Positions 23,471-34,210 of a DNA stretch of 64,000 nucleotides are shown in pieces (the stretch's first letter is position 1; every line of letters starts with the position of its first letter). This DNA is from Trichostrongylus colubriformis. Lineage: Eukaryota; Nematoda; Chromadorea; Rhabditida; Trichostrongylidae. The notes below the pieces were generated by a model that ran no database searches, was not told the origin of the DNA, and was given only the letters and a program-made list of their open reading frames with translations. Location of the stretch: assembly GCA_963978905.1 (NCBI GenBank), contig OZ022256.1:41712001-41776000 (forward strand). Direction: 5' to 3'. The position numbers were made by a program, and so were the translations under genes.

Positions 23471-24081
23471 GATTACCGACCTATTCCCTACACCACCCGT
23501 TACGCCGATTGAGGGCTGTCGAACCCTGAACGTCACTTCACTGGCAACCTGCCCCCAGTACTAAACATGACAGGACACAACATGGCTATAAATATAACAC
23601 ATGAACTACATATAGATTACACAACGAGAAATATAGCACACATTTATCACGCAATAACGATAATACAATGTATCATACCTGACTCCCCAAAGTCGCCTCC
23701 GCTAGGGTGACTCCCGGCAGTCGGCTATACGTAGGAGACCCCCATCCGGCTGGTATCACGTAGCCGTATGGCCGACGGTGTCTGGTATGGGGATCCGACC
23801 AAGGCTGCTCCCGGTCGGGGAGCAGGGGAAGACACCGGCCAACTCATGTGCCAGCGCTCCACTACCCGAGAGCCAAGGGTGCACCGCACCCCCAGTCCTC
23901 GGGCAGCATCATGGCGTTGCCCGGTGAAAACCGACTGGCAGTTGGCAGCCGGCCCTTATATACCGGCTTCGACCACAGAGGGCGGAGCCACCGCGTGTCG
24001 CATGACGCGACAAGCGGCGCCGCAGCGCGGACGGGCCGGGGAGCGCGGTGCCCCCGAGGCCATAGTCGCGGCGATCCGCGA
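23471..24081 (-). repeat. GC-rich TATA-bearing repeat, copy X
   Basis: About 610 bp is shared, in inverted orientation, with 37619-39056 (copy Y). On the minus strand it contains TATATAAGGGCCGG followed about 30 bases later by CCAGTCGG, the layout of a core promoter, within a strongly GC-rich head and an AT-rich tail. This suggests a solo LTR or another promoter-carrying retroelement piece. I cannot find clean target duplications, so the class is open. Long frames on both strands reflect the GC content and look non-coding. Confidence 0.75.
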
Positions 24082-24179
24082 CAATGGCATAGGGCCGGTC
24101 GGGAACGCTCCTGGCCGGGGATCTCACCCGGCCTGTTGAGAATATCATACGGCCCCAGTGGTGAAGGACCGGCGTGATT

Positions 24180-24660
24180 GCAGATGATAAGGGCTGATAA
24201 GGAGCTTCGAAAGACAGATGTCACCATGTTCGTTGCGCTCTTCCTGGTGAGGATGGAGCGTTGATTCCTACCATATGGGGTGTTACGGTGACATTGAGGG
24301 GGGAGGTGCCAAATTTATTCTGATAGATAAGTTTCGATAGGAAGCTTGAGAAGTCAACGTCGGAAATTCCGCTTGGCGATCCCAGTTGGCATTGGGATGT
24401 TCGCACTCCTAGTTGCTGCAGGGAGTGGTGCTGAAACCTCAACGGTAGCGGAGAATCTGACAATGATGATAAGCGTTGATAAGGTGAAGTTCGAAAGGTG
24501 CAGTTATCAAGTTCGTTACGTTTTCCGCCTTAATGGAGGAGCACTGATACTCAGAGGAGCCATGTGGGATGGTACGGTGCATTAGCGTAGGCCTAGATGA
24601 TGGGTTACAAAGTGATGACAGCTGACAAGGGCCGACAAGAGGTTCTTAATAGCAACTAGA
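24180..24660 (+). repeat. RTE-like 3' tail repeats
   Basis: Three or four imperfect copies of a motif like TGATAAGGAGCTTCGAAAG occur at about 24190, 24330, 24475 and 24620, each with a following AGT/TCG-rich segment. The same motif lies beside the 3' side of the RTE fragments at 11730-11910 and 61050-61110. I infer a detached RTE tail. Confidence 0.5.
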
Positions 24661-27600
24661 TGGGAAGTCCTGTGAATCGCTAACTATTACAAAACAACCA
24701 TCATGGTTAAATTATGTGATGCTTAGTGTCACAAAACGAGCATATTTGGTTTGTGTTCTGATGTTAATTGGAACAAGGTATCGGCTGTCAAACTGTTCAG
24801 CTTGCCAAATAATGGCGTTTGGTAATTGATACAGCTAGCTAGATGAATGACATGTAATAGATGCTATCTAGATTGGTAATAGCAAAGCAAGTGAGTTTTT
24901 TTATCGATGCAGTACCAGGAACAATAAAGGGTATCGACCGCCAGCGATTTGCAATTCTAAATAGAGCTGAATGCTCAGCAAATGATAAGCATCGGTATAT
25001 GGCAACTGGATCTGTTACCAATATGTAAGAATTGAATGCTCTGAGCAAACGATTTTCTACCAAACAGGGCGATCGAATCCAAAACTACCGAGCGCTAATC
25101 TGTTGAACCTCCCAAATAGCGATCAACAGAGCCCGAGTGCTAAATAATCAGGCGTGAACGAAATTTGATTCTGATCCTATATCAGTTGTGAGAAATGCCA
25201 GCAACCGCTGAATCATCTGGAGTTCCGAAAAGTGGCTGATGTGATATGTAGTGATAAACGACTGACTTACCAACAAACTATAAAGCTCAGGAACTAAATG
25301 CACAGTAAGTGAACATGGCACTCCAACATCAGTAGAAGTGTTTCAACCTCTAAGCTACGTGTATTTCTGGATAGTGATGAATATTCCTGGAGATACCAGT
25401 TGAGTTTGTGCCCAGTACTGATCGTGAGCATATCAGAGTGTGGAATCGTGCGATAGGGACTTCTTTGACATCGGGTGGTCAACTCCTTGTTACATAATTC
25501 TACTATCTTTTTCGCGCAGTACTGTGAGCGAGCTCGGTTTGCAACAAGCAAGAATATTCCCCAGCACCAACGCAGCTTTGTTTTCACAGCACTTATGCAG
25601 TTATAATCCAGCTAGTTGCTCTCCTTACAGCTGGTCTCCGCTTGAAGTTACGCTTGTAAAATAAAGAGGGAGGAGTTGAAGCAGTTCTTTTTGAGTGGAG
25701 GGAAGCATGGCGATCCCCTTCTGGTATTTTTTATGACAACTGTTCAACCGCATGCTCCGAATATCCCACTTCTAATTGCGACAGCACCAATACTCTTAAG
25801 GCTGGATATTTCAACGCTGCCATTTTTCACCTTTATCTCTCTCCATCGTGAGGGTAAACAGATTCTAATCTTCCCAAAAAAAAGCATCGATTAGTATTCT
25901 GCCAATTCAGCAACTAGCCTGAAAGATTCTCATTTTCCATCATCACCATACAAAAGATTAAGACGGACAGCTCGCTCAAGAGCCTTGTAATCACGAACTT
26001 CTCTCTCGACTTATACACTCGTTTAATGCGATATGCACCTAAATTTTAACCTCAAAGACCATATCAGCACTTGTCATTGTTTTCATCTCTCGCCGATGCT
26101 TTATTGTCACGGCTATATGGGCAGCAGGTTTGATGGCACTCGTTCTCTGCCACTCATTATCAGCACTCAGGTCATTAAGGTGAACGTCGTTTCCTTGGGC
26201 AGGGTTGATGCGAACGTCAGGTGCTATAGCCTGTACTTAGTTGCTTGATCTTTGGCCCTCTGTTGGTCTATTTGTTTGATGCCGTACTGCATTACTGGCG
26301 TCATTTCAGAGATTCGATCTTGTTACGTTCTTCGAGAATAACTCTTGTTCAGGTCAGTAGGACGCAGCATATATGCAGTCCGAATATGTGCAATGTATTG
26401 CGTTCCCCATTGTAGACTATATCGCTCAGAAAAATCGAATTACCTTTGATGGATAGAATTTTTGTAAGCGAAACAACACTCGGGAACATGTCTATGGAAG
26501 TGGTGACGCACCGATGGTCCTATGGTCAGGGTACACGGATCATCACATTGAACGAGTACGATACCTGTCATCCTAAATGCAATTTTCTAGCCACACTGGC
26601 TGGAGATTGCAATCTAAATTTGAAATTAGATTTGAAAGAATGGATGCTAGAAAACCTTGCCTTCATTATCAAGGTCGATGGCGTAGCGGCTGCGTGAAAG
26701 GCCGCTATATTTCTTCATCCCTCTGCCACAAGACTGAGCATTACATGAAAGGCAACCTGCAGAGATATGACCAGGTTTGCCATGGATATGGCATGGAGCT
26801 ATAAGTGAGAAGCACACTTAGACTAAGATAAGCTCCGCCCACCTTGGGTGTAGCCTGCACTGCAACGATCTGTCCTCGGCTTGAAAACTGCTCCTTCGAT
26901 TAGAAATGGTCCAAGATACTATAAATTAATGTCGGTCATGGCGAAGCTCACCCCGAATAGGCGGTCCGTACAACAAAAATTCTTAACAGGTTCTAATGCA
27001 GCCTAGAGACAAGGGAAAAATCAGTAGCAATGACCGATTTCCAAGCTAACTCAAGAACATTTAAAATGAGCAGAGACCTACTCACAATAGGAGCCGCATG
27101 AATAGCGAATGGTGCTCGCAGCAGAAATTACGGTTCTAGAGGGACAGAGGAAAGGTAGGATGATCAGTATTGGCTACGGCTGTCTAAGGGAGACAAAGCT
27201 CCACGAAAGGCGGAGATTTTCAGTGGAAGGCGAAGCTTGAGCCAGAAATTCGCGACGTGATTTCGGAAAGTTCCGGAAAGGTCTGGAGACGGGAAAGAGA
27301 AGGAATAAAAGAAAGAGGCAAGTGCATATCACGAGGACTGGAAGACCAAGAGAATCGAAAATGCGCATAATGATGTGAGATAGCGTGGAGTGTGGGAAAT
27401 TCACCATATTATGTATAAGTTATGTAAGAGGAGGGAGATTGCTTATTAAACAACACCCATAGGTGGACAAAATTGCATAATAAGTATTTTTATGATGTCA
27501 GCATCGATTAGTAGTGATCGAAATTGTCGGTTTTATATAGAGGCTAGGTATGGCATCTTGCAGTACCTGTAGCGTGCTAGTGTGGGAAACATTCACCTCT

Positions 27601-28717
27601 ATAGAGACGAAAAAGCATTTCGCAACCGCATCGAAGGTACTTCGAGGAAAGCAAAAGCACATGTACCGAAGATTCGAGCCTTGGTCTCGTGACTTCAAGC
27701 CAAACCCGATAACAGTTCCTCATAGAAGATCTGTTAAGTTTAACCCATAATGTACCGCATGTAACACATGATGTAGCACGAGTTTCAAGCCACAATTTGT
27801 TTTCTGGTTTTTCGAAAAGGTATCGTATGTTTTAGATTACGTAAGATGTTCTAGAATACGGAAATAATATACCTTTTTTTCACAAAAAGTAGGCCGATTT
27901 TGGCATTACGCTTCCGTATATCATATGCAGCAAAGAATTACAAAACAGTTGCACTGTTTGGGCTATCATACATGTGCATGTGCACTTCTTTAAATGTTTT
28001 TTACAATCTCAGCAATCACAGTCCTCACTCAGAAAAAATCGCTGCTGACTACTGGCTCATATTGTGCATGAGATCTATGCATGAGATCTTACTTGTATTT
28101 GTTTTGTTGATGACCTGAGCAATTGTTATTTTTACTAAAACTTACACAGCGCCACGTATGTATTTTTATGATGATTATGGGAAGAGTTGAGGCATTTACA
28201 TCCTTCGCAAACCGAACATTTGGTGTTCACCTCCGGAGCTTCTTCTCAGGAGTATGGGGGTCGTGATTTTTGGATGGTTCCTTCCAACGTTCACACGAAA
28301 ATGCAAAAACCCAAATTTTTTTGAAATAAGTGGTGGTTAGCAGGACATCACTAATCTCTGCACGTGCACTTCGACGAGAATTATTCCACTGTTGGCTGTG
28401 GAGACATCTTCTCAGTTGTACAGAAACTTAATTGGTTCAGTAGTAGTGTTAAAACACCAAACAGTTCACAATGGTACACTGACTGATAAATATGTTGTTC
28501 TCCATATTCGGAAACGTGCCCTAACAGCTTAAGTTCTCAGAAATGACTTTCTTACGACACTAAAAAACTGGTGTTGCACGATTTGAGGGGAGCAAAAACA
28601 GCTTCGCTTCTCTATTCATTACCTTTGCAACTCACATAAGGCCTGCGATATGTACAGGTCCACCGTATATCACAGATCTGGTAAGTTCCCTCCGTTCACA
28701 GAAACATCTAGCAGATC
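24661..28717. other. Intergenic, nothing recognised
   Basis: About 4 kb without a supported gene. The best open frame (26446-26697, plus, 83 codons) has a cysteine-containing stretch (DTCHPKCNFLATLAGDC) that could be an exon, but I see no matching signal exon or domain. A 97-codon minus frame at 25294-25587 is unrecognised. Confidence 0.4.
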
Positions 28718-28720
28718 TAA

Positions 28721-29187
28721 CAAGGGAAGGTATTTTACTTCCTATGGAACTTTGAAATGAGACCCGAGGGATCGATAGAGCTTCGAACGCTGATTATAAA
28801 CTGTGAAAACCAAAATTGCTACCTGGCATTCTGAAGCGAGTTACGATGGGTCAAAGTTTGCCTGTGACACCTCATTGGCGAGGCACTTTGCCATCAGCAA
28901 GGCAGTTGCTAAGCCCAGTCACACACGAACACCCAACCCCGCAGATCTGGAACACTACCAGTAAGCCACTGTGGTCAATTCTGGCTATCCAACGGCCTTG
29001 CTGATGGCAACGTGCCTCGCCAATGAGATGTCACAGGCAAGTCACAGGCAAACTTTGACTCATCGTAACTCGCTTCAGAAGGCCAGGTAGCAATTTTGGT
29101 TTTCACAAATATAATCAGCGTTCGAAGCTCTATCGATCCCCCGGGTCTCATTTCAAATTTCCATGGGAAGTAAAATACCTTCCCTTG
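28721..29187. mobile_element. 467-bp Harbinger-like palindromic MITE
   Basis: Inverted arms of about 195 bp begin CAAGGGAAGGTATTTTACTT and end with the reverse complement. TAA lies on each side (28718-28720 and 29188-29190). A 3-bp TWA target duplication is characteristic of PIF/Harbinger elements. The arms are homologous to those of 47343-48449. No coding capacity. Confidence 0.88.
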
Positions 29188-29559
29188 TAAGAGGCAAATT
29201 TAAGACTTACCGTTCGAAACAGCTTTGGGCAGCATACATCTCATCTGGAATGGACGCGGTGACCTGGGAGCTTTCTCTTGTAGGAGGAGACAACAGTTAC
29301 CAGAAGCACTGAGCTGCACCGTCCTGCGTGATCGGGTAGAATGAGCTTATTCTCTTGAGGACCTCCAAGAGCAACACATTTCAAGCTTTGCCTGAGAATC
29401 AAGAAGTAGAGAGATGTTTTCTAGTTTGTACTTCATATAGTATTATTGAATAGTCGCTTAACTCAACACTCAACAAGAGACACAAAAGACAAGAATACTC
29501 TTCGTTGCGTGGACCACTTCGGATCCGTACGATCATTACCATAATCGGTTAGCAACAGT

Positions 29560-30000
29560 CACCATGGGTTTTGTTGTTTTCAAACCCAGGAGACATCTAG
29601 TCGTCGGTACCTGCCGGATAATTGGGACGCGTTCATACTGAGCACACCGGTGCCGGTGCTGGCAGCGACGGCGGCAAAATCATGTGCCCGCCGTCGACCA
29701 TGATGGCATTCTGGTGACGCGCTCCGTTTATAAGACACTCAACCCAACCGCAGCCAGTATGATGATCGTGGCGGGAGCCATGGATTCGAATTCAAGCCTT
29801 GGCACAGTTTGGGACTATGCCGAGATTCAAATTAGAATTCGCGGCTCTCGCCCGGCCATCATAGTGTACATACCAATTAGGTCGGGCGTTTTACAGATGG
29901 AGCGGGCCATCAGAGTGCCTCCGTGGGGCGACTAGCACATGATTTGGCCGCCGTCGTAGCCGCTGTCGGCGAGGTGTGCAAAGTATGAAGGCGGTCTTAC
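29560..30000. other. GC-rich island with TATA-like motif
   Basis: A locally GC-rich block contains CCGTTTATAAGACACTC and an open frame at 29684-29935 (plus, 83 codons) without recognisable family. It resembles copies X and Y in composition and in having a TATA-like box, but I could not align it to them. Confidence 0.4.
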
Positions 30001-30119
30001 GGCCATATGGGTTGACGGAAGGCCACGGAAAATGAAAAAGATGGTACTGTTTACCCAAAGCAACCCTACTGTCCTAAACTACGATGCGGGTGAAGAGGTG
30101 CTTATTTAGAGAAGTTTAG

Positions 30120-30260
30120 CGTTTTGCAATTCTGCGATTCTGCTACTTTGCGATTTTGTGACGTCGCACTTTCGCTCGCGATACTGCGACCTTCACATTG
30201 ACTTCGCGTGTAGAGCCGCGACACGCAAAATCGCAAAACCGCAAGGTCGACGGCGGCCTG
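30120..30260. repeat. Low-complexity TGCGATT-type repeat
   Basis: Imperfect repeats of TTGCGATTYTGC face their inverse (GCAAAATCGCAAAACCGC), making a loose palindrome. The function is unknown. Confidence 0.6.
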
Positions 30261-30422
30261 ATGTCGGGAAATTTGACAATCACTTGCTCAAACGGTCCAG
30301 CTCGATTTTCGGTGGATCACTAGTCTCTTGAAACCTGCGCTACAGATATCTGAAGGCACGCCCTACCCAGAGTAGGCGCTTGAGTCGCGGGTTGCACGTT
30401 GTTTCGCGCCAAAATTGATATA

Positions 30423-31708
30423 TTGGGTGTTGCAAAATTAATTTCGGTTTCAAGATATGTATAAATAAGTAGATTTTTTAGCGTGAACCATTTCATCTCG
30501 AAAAATGTAAGACATACCATCTGGTAGGTTTTTTTCTGCTCTTTCAAAAACTTCTATGAATTTCGCTCTAATTTTCTCCAGGGCTGCGAATAATCATGAA
30601 CCGACGCGACTATGAAGTCATCATACTTCACGAATTTAAATTGGGACACTCCGCAGCGGGGGCAGCCCGTAATCTCAGCAGTGTTCTTGGGACGAATTGT
30701 CCTTGCGAACGGACAGTGGAGCTCTGGTTTTAAAAATTTGCTTCTGACGATTTTGATCTCGAAGGAAAGTCGGGTCGCGGCCACAGGTGGTCGCTTGATG
30801 ATGAAGATATAAGGTAAGAAGTCGAAGCAAATCCAGAGACGAATAGTCGTACGTCAGCAGAAGACCTAGGCGTACATTACCTTATAGTGGCCAGACATTT
30901 GCTGGAAATTGGCATGGTGAAGATGATGTTGAAGTGGGTGCCTCATGACCTGACCGATGAGCAGCGTCTGGCACGTTTCGACACCTGCTCTAATCTCCTA
31001 GTTCGCCATAAAAATGAGCCATTTGTAAGCCGTATTATAACTGTAGATGAAAAATGGGTTGAATGGGTTCTTTATGGTAACAGGAAACGGGGATTAGTCT
31101 GGATAGATAAAGATGTTTCTTCAAAACGTTTCCTAAATCCGACCTTCACTCTAAAAAGGTTATGGTTACTATGTGGTGGTGTTGTAAAGGTGTAATCCAT
31201 ATTGGTTTCCTGCAACCTGGTCAGCCAGTCACAGCAGAGTCTTACTGTTGTAATCAGGAGCAAATGTATAGGAAGTTGCAAAAATTGTGGTCCGCGGGGG
31301 TGGATAGAAGAGGGCCGAACCTGTTGCAGGACAACGCAATAGCACACATCCCACAAATCACTCGGCAAAAATTGATCCACTTGGGTATAGAAGTTCTTCC
31401 CCACCCAGCGTATTCTCCCGACCTTTCCCCCGCAGACTATCGCTTTTTTTGAGCTCTCAACCCTATCAATTAGTAAATTGTCAGTAACAATTTACTAAAT
31501 TAAACGATGTTGAATGTGCCTTCCTTGACTTCGTTGATTCTCGTGATAGTAGTTTTGATAGTGAAGGCTTAGATTTATCACCTGTTCTTTGACAAAAATG
31601 TGTAGATTCTGATGATTTCAATTCGATTAATTAACTTGTGTAACTGAGTTACAGTAAATAGTTTGAAGTATGCGCTCCGTTTTCGGAATTAATTTTGCAA
31701 CAACCTAA
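30423..31708 (+). mobile_element. Bandit-like mariner transposon, 1286 bp, inactive
   Basis: The termini TTGGGTGTTGCAAAATTAAT and TTAGGTTGTTGCAAAATTAA (reverse) differ by a one-base indel. TA flanks both ends (30421-30422 and 31709-31710). From memory, the hookworm mariner bandit has nearly this length and is related to the mammalian Hsmar1 group. The encoded protein remnant fits that group. Confidence 0.9.
30596..31452 (+). pseudogene. Mariner transposase pseudogene (Hsmar1/bandit-like)
   Basis: The frame opens at 30596 (MNRRDYEVIILHEFKLGHSA) and is broken by stops near 30732 and 30813 and a frameshift near 31160. Recognisable blocks in order are an N-terminal helix-turn-helix (SAAGAARNLSSVLG), the linker with GKSGRGHRW, WVPHDLT, the first catalytic block IITVDEKWV, then in the next frame LLQDNAIAHIPQ (second Asp) and LPHPAYSPDLSPADYRFF (third Asp), giving the mariner DD34D layout. 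It ends at 31452 with a premature stop just after the third motif. Confidence 0.9.
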
Positions 31709-33889
31709 TATTTATGATCTAATTACCTCGGGTACTTCTCTCCAGTCAAATTGAAATGCTTCCCGAAAACTGACTATTCCACTCGTAGAGCTCCCCACAA
31801 AAGACCTACCATGGAACGTGGCTCCACTGTTTTGACCGGGCCTTCATCAGCGGCCGTGGGTGCTCTGAAACCCGACTGCACCGACTGAAGGATCCGTATT
31901 TTGATGAAGTTGAGAGTAGTGAGTCTCAGCTTGCTCCTGTTTCCAAAGAAACATTTTGGGAACATTTTGTCCCAATATTTTTACCTCTTTCGTTTCCCTA
32001 TTCTTTGGATACTTGGCGGATGTGACTTGTGAGCAAAATTACTCGTTTTTTTGATACCTCCTGTATACTATTTTACCACATACATATATTGGGTTGATAA
32101 ATAAGTTCCCGCGAATTTTTGTTCTCTGTTTTTCGCATGGTTTCCTTTATTTTTCGACAAAGCTCACATGTTTTCCGATAAAGCTTTTTCTTTTCTACGA
32201 AACGCCACAATATGTTTTTCGATTTCATGGATTGGCTAATATTTATAAGGTTCGAAAATGAAGTAAGCTGAAGGCAAAAACTGGCACTTCCGACACTTCA
32301 CCTTCCCCGTCTGCCATCGAGATCAAAAATGTATGTGTATATGTTTTCGACAGAGCGTTTTCAGCTTAACGGAATGGTACTGTCTTTAATTCAAATCGCT
32401 CAACTTTTTGCTGTTTTTAAGACTCACAAACGCAGTACTCAGCAAAAGTGTCCACTTTCGTTATCTCTCCTTCCTCGTCCACCATCGAGATCGAAGAGAG
32501 TGTGCATATGTGCATTCAATAGAGCTTTTTTTGCTCTATATGGCGATGCAACCACTCTTTCAAATATTTCACAGTTGATACTCCTGAGGCTTAGAAATGA
32601 CGTACTCGGTAAAAGCCCACCCACCTTTTTTTCCGCAAAAAATCGAGATTTGCCACTTTAACCAGCTACCAAACACTTTTATCGTACAAGAAACCTCCCT
32701 ATTAGATGGCTTCCCCTCATTTGGTTTCATCTGAGAGAAAGGTCAGCTTTCTTGGACCTCGATGCGTCCAAAGCGCAGATTTTCCCCTACAAATTACTCT
32801 ATTTCCAAGCTTTAAAAATTACAAAAAATCGTGCGATCAAAAACAAACGAAACCGTTTTGCAGAGCTATAAGCTCTATCGAAAACATATGCACACGCATT
32901 TTTTGATCTTCATGGCAGACATAAAATGAAGCTCCCAGAGGGAAACACCTAGCTCAAGGCTACATAAAACATCTCATATCCCTGGAAATCACAGAATTTG
33001 TAAAGGTGCCTACAGAAATCTAACTGTGGCGGTGGGGCCCTCAAGTGGGCAGTGGGCTTGTGGTACACGCTAGGCGATTTCGCAATAAAAGAACCGTATA
33101 TTCGAAGAGAGAGTGTCAAACTGCTCTATTCCCCAACCAGGTCATGGCGCTACCTCAGTCCTTCATTTCAATCGCATCTAATTTGGTGAAATGGGTGAAC
33201 ATGGGTAAATTAAAGTAATAGCCCCAAATGCTTTGGCGTTGATCAATAACTCTGCGAAATGGCCCTACTTTGCTCCTTTCATTTCACCGAATTGATTTTT
33301 ACGCGTTTTTGCGGAGACTGCTTGATGTACATAGTACTAGACCATTGTTTTCTCCCTGAAATTTATCTGCTGCTACCTCACCGATTCTGATGGAGTGGAA
33401 GGATTGGTTGGCGTAGATGACCACTGATCCATAACTTGATCTCTTAACGTGCTAGTAGGAGCGACGGCACCTACCATCTGTGCTTCATGAATGATCAATA
33501 CCATACGTCATTGTTTCAAAGCCAAAAGGCTCAAGGCACAACCCTTTCCCTACATTTCATAAAACACATAATAGCTCTAAAAGCTTTAGAAACTTTAGGT
33601 TCGACATGGAAAGTTATAGAGCACTCTGAAGTGAACATCTCCTCAAGAGCGAGATGATAGAGCAGTGTGAGCGACTTATGGCTGAGACTAGTTCCGACAC
33701 TGGGCACCAACCGAGCAAGCATAATCCGTGTACTTTTGTTAGTGTTCATATCGGAAGATGTTAGAAAGTGCATTTGCAGAGTATTTCCTCTCACGACTGA
33801 TACCGTACAGCGGTCGGTATGGGCGCGCAAAACTATCTTCCAGTCCTTCATCTTGGCTCCGTCTGATACAGTGCAAAAGATGCCTTGAT
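31709..33889. other. Intergenic; one-ended mariner-like terminus near 32092
   Basis: TATTGGGTTGATAAATAAGT near 32089-32108 looks like a mariner 5' terminus after a TA, but no matching right end is found. Related blocks containing CCATCGAGATC occur at 32318 and 32482, with an inverted cousin near 32885-32920. No gene is supported. Confidence 0.45.
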
Positions 33890-34210
33890 AGATCCCAAAA
33901 GCGATCGGCGGTCTGAAGGTATCGGAGAGGCCGTGATGGTGCGAGCACTCGCGGGCGCGATCCGGCCACTGCGTCGCGCGGGGGTTTTTGCCTGCTCCCT
34001 TTCGGGCCTGAGCCGTGCACCCCTCCTTGACCGCCCGGGGTCCGCCACCCTCCGGCAGCAGAACCCTGGCGACGCAACGCTTGGCGCGGACGCCCGGTCG
34101 CCGTACACCGCAACCACCACGGGACTCCTCCCCTCACTCCATCCACACCAATCTACTGCCTAGAAGCTGGCTCACAGGCGCCCGCCACGACGCCCAGTGG
34201 CAGCAACGGA
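33890..34210. other. GC-rich island, function unknown
   Basis: A sharp rise in GC relative to the flanks supports long frames on both strands (33739-34146 minus, 135 codons; 33885-34163 plus, 92 codons), none recognisable. I treat the frames as by-products of composition. It may be another retroelement head. Confidence 0.4.

Noticed and set aside
23768..24227. Frames over 100 codons on both strands, similar to frames at 37557-38019
   Set aside because: They coincide with a GC-rich repeat present in two inverted copies; the shared protein text follows from the shared DNA and has no domain.
26446..26697. Possible exon with a cysteine pair
   Set aside because: No matching signal-peptide exon, domain or paralogue in the window. 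It is recorded only in the intergenic entry.
32089..32120. Mariner left terminus suggesting another full element
   Set aside because: No matching inverted terminus was found within the next 2 kb and no transposase remnant is visible.
33739..34146. 135-codon minus frame and overlapping plus frames in a GC-rich island
   Set aside because: Long frames on both strands are expected where stop codons are rare because of GC content. The residue composition is Arg/Gly/Pro-rich without motifs.
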